Shown here piece by piece: positions 56,401-64,000 of a stretch of 64,000 bases of DNA. The DNA is taken from NCBI GenBank assembly GCA_023375785.1, contig SZWC01000577.1, positions 193,770 to 257,769 of the forward strand. The letters are read 5' to 3'. The position numbers and the translations under genes are program-made. The notes under the pieces are model-generated. The model was not told the origin of the DNA and ran no database searches. It worked only from the letters and a program-made list of their open reading frames with translations. The DNA comes from Penium margaritaceum. Lineage: Eukaryota > Streptophyta > Zygnematophyceae > Desmidiales > Peniaceae. Every line of letters starts with the position of its first letter. The first letter of the stretch is position 1.

Positions 56401-58913
56401 GTTGCACCCTAGTTGCGGTCTAGTTGCGCCCTAGTTGTGCCCTAGTTGCGTCCTAGTTGTGCCCTACTTGAGACCTACTTGTACCCTCATTGTGCCCTAG
56501 TTGCGTCATAGTTCTGCCCTAGTTGTGTCATAGTTGCGTCCTTGTTGCGCCCTAGTTGCGCCCTAGTTCCACCCTAGTAGCACCCTACTTGTACCCTACT
56601 TGTACACTAGTTGCACCCTACGTGCACCCTTCTTGCACTCTGCTTGTGCCCTAGTTGTTCCCGAATTACATCCTCTTTGTGCCCTAGTTGCATCCTAGTT
56701 GCACCCTAGTGCGCCTTAGTTCTGTCCTACTTGCACCCTACTTGCGTACCATTTGAGCCCTAGTTGCACCCTAGTTTCACCCTACTTGCACCCTAGTTGC
56801 ACCTTAATTGCAGCCTAGTTGGACCCTATTTGTGCCCTAGTTGTGCCCTAGTTGCGTCCGACTTGGGCCCTACTTGCGCCCTTCTAGTACCCTAGTTGCA
56901 CCCTGGTTACGTCCTAGTTGCGTCCTACTTGCATCTTAGTTGCGCCCTAGTTATGCCCTAGTTGCGCCCTAGTTGCGCCCTAGTTGCGCCCTAGTTGCGC
57001 CCTAGTTGCACCCTACTTGCGTCCTAGTTGCGCACTAGTTGCGCCCTACTTGCGCCCTACTTGCGCCCTAGTTGGGCCCTAGTTGCGCCTCAGTTGGTAT
57101 TAGCTGCGCCCTAGTGGCGCCATTGTTGCACCCTAGTTGTGCCCTAGTTGTGCCCTTGTTGTGCCCTACTTGCGACCTCCTTGCGCCCTAGGTCCGCCAT
57201 AGTTATGTTATAGTTGCGCCCTAGTTACGCCCTAGTTGCGCCCTAGTTCCACCCTAGGTGCACCCTACTTGGACCCTACTTGCACACTAGTTGCGGCCTA
57301 TTTGCGTCCTTCTTGCATCCTACGTGTGCCCTAGCTGTGCCCTAGTTGCACCCTACTTGCGCCCTTGTTGTACCCTAGTTGTATCCTAGTTGCGCCCTAG
57401 TTGCACGTTAGTTCCACCTGACTTGCATCCTTCTTGCGACCCAGTTGCGCCCCAGCTGCATCCTAGTTTCGTCCAACTTGCACCCTAGTTGCACCCTAGT
57501 TGCACCTTTATTGGGCCCTGATTGTGCCCTAGTTGCGCCCTAGTTGCGTCCTAGTTACGTCCCACTTGCGCCCTTCTTGCACCCCAGTTGCGTCCTAGTT
57601 ACGCCCTCGTTGTGCCCTAGTTGTGCCCTAGTTGCGCCCTACTTGCGACCTCCTTGCGCCCTAGTTGCGCCCTAGTTGGATCATGGTTGCACTCTTGTTG
57701 CACCCTAGTTGCACCCTAGTTGCACCCTACTTGCACCCTACTTGCACCCTAGCTGCGCCCTACTCGCGCCCTTCTTGCACCCTACTTATGCCCTAGTTGC
57801 GCCCTACTTGTACCCTACTTGCTCTCTATTTGCACCCTAGTTGCATCCTAGTTGTGTCCTAGTTGTGCCTTAGTTCCACCCTACTTGCACCCTACTTGCA
57901 CCCCAGTTGTGCCCTAGTTATGTCCTAGTTTCACCCCACTTACACCCTAGTTGCACCCTAGTTGCACCCTAATAAGGCCCTAGTTACGCCCCTAGTTGCG
58001 CCCTAGTTGCGTCCCAGTTGCAACCTACTTGTACCCTGCTTGCACCCTAGTTGTGTCCTAGAAACGCCCTAGTTGAATCATACTTGCGTCCTAGTTACGC
58101 CCTAGTTGTGCCCTAGTTACGCCCTAGTTGCGTCCTAGTTGCGCCCTAGTTGCGCCCTAGTTACACCCTATTTGCACCCAAGATGCGTCCCACTTCCGCC
58201 ATAGTTGCGTCCAAGGTACACCCTAGTTGCACCCTACTAGCGCCTTTGTTGGGTACTAGCTATGCCCTAGTTGTGCCCTAGTTGCACCCTAGTTGCATCC
58301 TAGTTGTGCCCTAATTCTTCCCTTCTTGCATCCTACTAGCGTCCTAGTTGCGCCCTAGTTGTGTCCTAGTTGCGCCCTAGTTGCACCACATTTACACCCT
58401 AGTTGCGCCCTAGTTTCACCCTAGTTGCGCCCTAGTTAAGCCTTACTTACGCCTTAGGAGTGCCCTAGTTGTGCCCTAGTTGCGCCCTAGTTGTGCCCTA
58501 GTTGCGCCCCAGTTGCAGCCTAGTTTCACCCTAGTTGCGCTCGAGTTGCGCCCTAGTTGCACCCTAGTTGCGCCCTTGTTGCATCCTAGTTACACCCCAG
58601 TTGTGTCCTAGTTGCACCGTAGTTGCGCCCTACTTACGCCATAGGTGCACCCTAGTTGTGTCCTAAATACGTCCTGGTTACGTCCTAGTTGCGTCCTGGT
58701 TGCACCCTAGTTGTGCCCTAGTTGCACCCTTGTTGCTTCCTCGTTGCGCCCTAATTACGGCATAGTTGCACCCTAGTCGTGCCCTTCTTGTGCCCTATTT
58801 ACCCCCAAGTTATGCCATGGTTGTGCCCTAGTTGCGTCCTACTTGCGCCCTAATTGCGCCCTAGTTGCGCCCTACTTGCGCCCTACTTGCGCCTTACTTG
58901 CACCCTGATTGTG

Positions 58914-61560
58914 CCCTAGTTGGGCCTCAGTTGGTACTCGTTGCACCCTGGTTGCGCCATTGTTGCGCCCTAGTTGCGCCCTAGTTACACCCAAGTTGCA
59001 CCCTAGTTGCGCCCTAGTTGCGCCTTAGTTGCGACCTAGTTGCGCCATAGTTGTGTCCTAGTTGCGGCTTAATTGCGTCCAGTTATGCCCTAGTTGCGCC
59101 CTAGTTGCGTCCTTCTTGCGACCTACTTGCGCCCTAGTTGCACCCTAGTTGCGTCATAGGTACTACCTAGTTGCAACATAGTTGCACCCTTGTTGCGCCC
59201 TAGTTGTGCCCTAGTTGTGCCCTAGTTACACCCTAGTTGCACCCTAGTTGCATCCTAGTTGCACCCTAGTTGTGTCCTAGTTGCACCGTAGTTGCGCCCT
59301 ACTTGCGCCCTACTTACGCCATAGGTGCGCCCTAGTTGTGTCCTACTTACGTCCTAGTTACGTCCTAGTTGCATCCTGGTTGCGCCCAAGTTGTGCCCTA
59401 GTTGCACCCTAGTTGCTTCCTCGTTGCGCCCTAGTTACGGCATAGTTGCACCCTAGTTGTGTCCTTCTTGTGCCCTCTTTACCCCCTAGTTATGCCATAG
59501 TTGCGCCCTAGTTGTGTCCTACTTGCGTCCTAATTGCGTCTTAGTTGCGCCCTACTTGCGTCCTACTTGCGCCTTACTTGCGCCCTGATTGTGCCCTAGT
59601 TGGGCCTCAGTTGGTACTCGTTGTACCCTAGTTGCGCCATTATTGCGCCCTAGTTGCGTCCTAGTTACACCCAAGTTGTACCCTAGTTGCGTCCTAGTTG
59701 CGCCTTAGTTGCGACCTAGTTGTGCCATAGTTCCGCCCTAGTTGCAGCTTAGTTGCGTCCAGTTGTGTCCTAGTTGCGTCCTAGTTGAGTCCTTCTTGCG
59801 ACCTACTTGCGCCCTAGTTGCGCCCTAGTTGCGTCATAGGTGCTACCTAGTTGCGACATAGTTGCACCCTTGTTGCGCCCTAGTTGTGCCCTAGTTGCGC
59901 CCTAGTTGCATCCTACTTCCGCCCTACTTGCACACTAGTTGCACCAAACTTGCGCCCTTCGTGCACCCTTCTTGTACCCTAATTGCGCCCCAGTTGCGCC
60001 CTAATTGCACCATAGATGCACCCTACTTGCATCATAGTTGCACCCTATTTGCGCCTAAGTTCAACTCTACTTGCACTCCACTTGCGCCCCAGTTGCGCCC
60101 TAATTGCACCCTAGTTTCTCCATACTTGCAACCTAGTTGCAACCTAGTTGCAGCCTAGTTGGACCTTAGTTGTGCCCTAATTGTGCACTAGTTGCGTCCT
60201 TGTTGCGCCCTACTTGCGCCCTTCTTGCACCCTTGTTGCGCCCTAGTTACGGCCTAGTTGCGTCCTACTTGCATCCTAGTTGCGTCTAGTTGTTCCCTAG
60301 TTGTGACCTAGTTGCGTCCTTCTTGCGACCTACTTGCGCCCTAGTTGCGCCCTAGTTGCGTCATACGTGTTACCTAGTTGCAACATGGTTGCACCCTTGT
60401 TCCGCCCTAGTTGTGCCCTAGTTGCGCCCTAGTTGCACCCTAGTTGCGCCCTAGTTGCATCCTAGTTGCTCCCTAGTTGTGTCCTAGTTGCACCGTAGTT
60501 GCGCCCTACTTACGCCATAGGTACGCCCTAGTTGTGTCCTACTTGCATCCTAGTTACGTCCTAGTTGTGCCTTGGTTGCGCCCTAGTTGTGCCCTAGTTG
60601 CACCCTAGTTGCTTCCTCGTTGCGCCCTAGTTACGGCATAGTTGCACCCTAGTCGTGCCCTTCTTGTGCCCTATTTATCCCCTAGTTACGCCATAGTTGC
60701 GCCCTAGTTGCGTCCTACTTGCACCCTAGTTGCACCCTAGTTGCGCCCTACTTGCGCCCTACTTGCGCCTTACTTGCGCCCTGATTGTGCCCAAGTTGGG
60801 CCTCAATTGGTACTCGTTGCACCCTAGTTGCACCATTGTTGCGCCTTAGTTGCACCCTAGTTACACCCAAGTTGCACCCTAGTTGCGCCCTAGTTGTGTC
60901 TTAGTTGCGACCTAGTTGCGCCATAGTTGTGCCCTAGTTGCGGCTTAGTTGCGTCCAGTTGTGCCCTGGTTGCGCCCTAGTTGCGTCCTTCTTGCGACCT
61001 ACTTGCGTCCTAGTTGCGCCCTAGTTGTGTCATAGGTGCTACCTAGTTGCGATATAGTTGCACCCTTGTTGCGCCCTAGTTATGCCCTAGTTGCGCCCTA
61101 GTTCTACCCTACTTCCGTCCTACTTGCACACTAGTTGCACTAAACTTGCGCCCTTTGTGCACCCTTCTTGTGCCCTAATTGCGCCCCAGTTGCCCCCTAC
61201 TTGCATCGTACTTGCACCCTACTTGCATCATAGTTGCACCCTAGTTGCGCCTAAGTTCAACTCTACTTGCACCCTGCTTGCGCCCCAGTTGCGCCCTAAT
61301 TGCACCCTAGTTTCTCCCTACTTGCAACCTAGTTGCACCCTAGTTACAACCTAGTTGGATCCTAGTTGTGCCTTGGTTGTGCACTAGTTGCATCCTTGTT
61401 GCGCCCTACTTGCGCCCTTCTTGCACCCTTGTTGCGCCCTAGTTACGGCCTAGTTGCGTCCTACTTGCGTCCTAGTTGTGCCCTAGTTGTGCCCTAGTTG
61501 CGTCCTAGTCGCACCCTAGTTGCACCCTAGTTGCGTCCTACTTGCGTCCTAGTTACGCCC
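58914..61560 (-). repeat. Higher-order repeat in family 3 with 0.67- and 1.2-kb spacings
   Basis: CCTGATTGTGCCC followed by GTTGGGCCTCA and GGTACTCG occurs at 58914, 59584 and 60780. GTTGCGTCCAGTTRTGCC occurs near 59071 and 60951, with a close form near 59754. GCACACTAGTTGCAC occurs at about 59930 and 61126. Two copies are 1196 bases apart, and an inner copy is offset by 670. Confidence 0.75.
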
Positions 61561-62810
61561 TAGTTACGCCCTAGTTATCCCCTGCTAGCGCCTCCATTGG
61601 GCACTAGCTACGCTCTAGTTGCGCTCTAGTTGCGCCCTAGTTCTGCCCTAGTTGCACCCTACTTGCACCCTACTAGCGCCCTAGTTGCGCCCTAGTTGCG
61701 CCCTAGTTAAGCCTTATTTATGCCCTAGTTACGCCCTAGTTGCGCCCTAGTACCGTCCTAGCTCCCAAGTTGCACCCTAGTTGCACCCTAGTTGCGCCCT
61801 AGTTGCGCCCTAGTTGCGCCCTAGTTGCACCCTAGTTGCACCCTAGTTGCACCCTAGTTGTGCCCTAGTTGCGCAGTTGTTGCGCCCTACTTGCGCCCTA
61901 GTTGCACCATAGTTGTGCCCTAGTTGCGCCCTACTTGCGTCCTTGTTGCGCCATAGTTACGACCTAGTTGCGTCTTAGTTGTGCCCTAGTTGCGCCCTAG
62001 TTGCGCCCTACTTGCGCCATAGCTGCGCCCTAGTTGTGCCCTTTTTGTGCCCTACTTGCCCGCTAATCATGTCATAGTTGTGCCCTAGTTGCGTCCTACT
62101 TGCTCCCTACTTGCGCCCTACTTGCGTCCTACTTGCACCCTAGTTGCGCCTCAGTTGATACTAGTTGCGTCCTAGTTGCGCCATTGTTGCGCCTTAGTTG
62201 TGCATTAGTTGCACCTTAGTTGCACCCTAGTTGCGCCCTGGTTGCACCCTACTTGCACCCTAGTTACGCCCTGATTGCGTCGTAGTTATGTCCTAGTTAA
62301 GCACTAGATGCGCCCTAATTGCGCCCTACTTGCGCCCTCGTTGCACCCTAGTTTCGCCTCAGTTGGGCACTAGCAACACCCTAGTTGCGTCCTAGTTGCG
62401 CCCTAGTTGTGCGCTAGTTGCGTCCTACTTGTGTCCTAGTTGCACCATGATTGTGCCCTAGTTGCGTCCTAGTTGTGCCCTAGTTGCGCTTTACTTGTGC
62501 CCTAATTGCGCCCTGGTTGCACCCTAGTTGCGCCTCAATCGGGCACTAGCTACGCCCTAGTTGCGCCCTAGTTGCGCCCTAGTTGTGCTCTACTTGCGCT
62601 CTAGTTACGCCCTACTTGCGCCCTACTTGCGTCCTCGTTGCGCCCTAGTTGTGCCCCTGTTTCACCCCAGTTGCGCCCTACTTGTGCCCTAGTTGTGCCT
62701 TAGTTATGTCCTACTTCCGCCCTAGTTGTGCCCTAGTTGCGTCCTACTTGCGCCTTTGTTGGGCACTAGCTATGCCTTACTTCGGCCGTACTTGCGCCCT
62801 ACTTGCGCCC

Positions 62811-63395
62811 TACTTGCACCCTAGGCGCGTCCTAGTTGCACCCTACTAGCGCCCTACTTGTGCTCTAGTGGCACCGTAGTTGCGCCCTAGTTGCGCCCTC
62901 GTTGCGCCCTACTTCCGCCCTACTTGCACCCTAGCTGCGTCCTAGTTGCGCCCTAGTTGCACCCGAGTTTCGCCTTACATGTATTCTAGTTGCACCCTAG
63001 TTGCGCCCTAGTTGCGCCCTCGTTGCGCCCTACTTCCGCCCTACTTGCACCCTAGCTGCGTCCTAGTTGCGCCCTAGTGGCACCCCAGTTGCGACTTACA
63101 TGCATTCTAGTTGCACCCTAGTTGTGCCGTAGTTGCGCCTTCGTTGCGCCTCATTTGGGCACTANACTTGCGCCCTACTTGCACCCTAGGCGCGTCCTAG
63201 TTGCACCCTACTAGCGCCCTACTTGTGCTCTAGTGGCACCGTAGTTGCGCCCTAGTTGCGCCCTCGTTGCGCCCTACTTCCGCCCTACTTGCACCCTAGC
63301 TGCGTCCTAGTTGCGCCCTAGTTGCACCCGAGTTTCGCCTTACATGTATTCTAGTTGCACCCTAGTTGCGCCCTAGTTGCGCCCTCGTTGCGCCT
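62811..63395 (-). repeat. 365-bp-offset duplication spanning a single N at 63165
   Basis: TACTTGCACCCTAGGCGCG starts at 62811 and again at 63176, and the following roughly 200 bases agree. The second copy starts right after the N at 63165. A nested 121-base duplication (CTCGTTGCGCCCTACTTCCG near 62899 and 63020) lies in between. The layout suggests a scaffolding join of overlapping contigs rather than true biology. Confidence 0.7.
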
Positions 63396-63443
63396 CATCT
63401 GGGCACTAGCTACGCCCTAGTTGCGTCATAGTTGCGCCCTAGT

Positions 63444-64000
63444 GTAGGTAGGCGTAGATGCTAGGCTAGCAAAGAAGCAGGTGACAAGCAACGATGTACG
63501 CCATGGATCGGGGAACGCTCACGACTTAGAAAAGTGTAGTCACAAGACACAGCTTGAGAAGCGAGTGAGTGTGAGCGAGGTGGTGAGAGCCAGTTGACCG
63601 GGCCACCCACGCGAGACACTCGTCGTGGGGCCCGGACGCCACCCAGGGATCGAACCCGACCCTGGAGCGAACGAGCTCGAGGCGGTTTCTCACACGCCGG
63701 CACAAGCCGGACGTGTGGTCCCGAGGGATCAGCAACCCGGTTCACCACTCTAGGAACATGCAAGTGTGCAATCAACTAACAAGCATGCCACAAGTTGTAT
63801 CCCCTTTTAGCATATGAGTGTATTACTAAACTAAGGCATGTGACAAGGCTGGTGCTGAAGCCACCACTTGGCAGCTTGAAGGAGGCACATCCTCTGTGCT
63901 CTTCATGCTGCACCACAGTCTTGCACCAGGGAGCCTTAATCCAGATCAATCACCTGCAGTGGTGAGGTGTGTGCATGAATGGAGACAAGAGGGCACTTGC
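63444..64000. other. Non-satellite right flank, possible SINE-like sequence
   Basis: Complex sequence with two GC-rich hairpins. One pairs CCGGGCCACCCACG (63598-63611) with CGTGGGGCCCGG (63624-63635); the other is CACACGCCGGC with GCCGGACGTGTG (63691-63717). On the minus strand GGGTTCGATCCC around 63645-63656 matches the RNA polymerase III box B consensus, but I find no clear box A at tRNA spacing. It may be part of a tRNA-derived SINE or another dispersed repeat. The last 230 bases hold nothing I recognise. Confidence 0.35.

Larger units (their letters stand above)
53878..63443 (-). repeat. Family 3 satellite in reverse orientation (second reverse block)
   Basis: About 9.6 kb of CCTAGTTGCGC units, the same orientation as 47265-51445, so the island at 51446-53877 probably interrupts one reverse array. 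It ends near 63443 with CCCTAGTGTAGG. Variant spectrum as in the other blocks. No gene is seen. Confidence 0.97.

Noticed and set aside
63640-63720. tRNA gene on the minus strand
   Set aside because: Only the box B/T-arm-like motif is present; no acceptor stem, anticodon arm or box A at tRNA spacing.

Overview
This is a eukaryotic nuclear window made almost entirely of short-unit satellite DNA (roughly 57 of 64 kb). It contains one complete hAT-family DNA transposon and a few short non-satellite islands. A spliced transposase with canonical GT-AG introns excludes bacteria. A 12-nt primer-binding site identical to the 3' end of plant initiator tRNA-Met, typical of plant Ty1-copia elements, points to the green lineage. 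A charophyte-type alga or a land plant is my guess, not a demonstrated assignment. I see no host protein-coding gene, rRNA, tRNA gene or CRISPR array.

Layout. (1) 1-11514: satellite family 1, a 10-bp unit CTGAGTGCGC, arranged in a 3.2-3.3-kb higher-order repeat. (2) 11524-15134: a hAT transposon on the minus strand, inserted in the satellite and flanked by a direct repeat. Its three exons splice into an uninterrupted 807-residue transposase with a BED finger, hAT core and hATC dimerisation region. (3) 15143-30965: family 1 continues, with a 285-N gap, a perfect 20-bp x 136 array, a 110-bp x 11 array and larger duplications. (4) 30966-32384: non-satellite island with a CTG-rich tract and a copia-like primer-binding site on the minus strand. 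(5) 32385-35470: family 2, an irregular repeat of about 11 bp around GCAATGCCTGG. (6) 35537-47264: family 3, an 11-bp unit GCGCAACTAGG. (7) 47265-51445: the same family in the opposite orientation, switching at the palindrome AACTAGTT. (8) 51446-53877: AT-richer island containing four diverged copies of a roughly 300-385-bp unit. Each copy carries a hairpin segment of exactly 42 nt, and there are long G tracts. (9) 53878-63443: family 3 again in reverse orientation, with a probable assembly join at a single N (63165). (10) 63444-64000: non-satellite sequence with a weak tRNA-SINE-like box B.

The only functional unit I can defend is the transposon: its transposase gene, its terminal palindromic motifs as likely binding sites, and the flanking target duplication. 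Everything else is repeat biology. The family 1 satellite has no stop codons in any minus-strand frame, so it yields open frames of up to 1025 codons that look like genes but are periodic by-products of a 10-bp unit.
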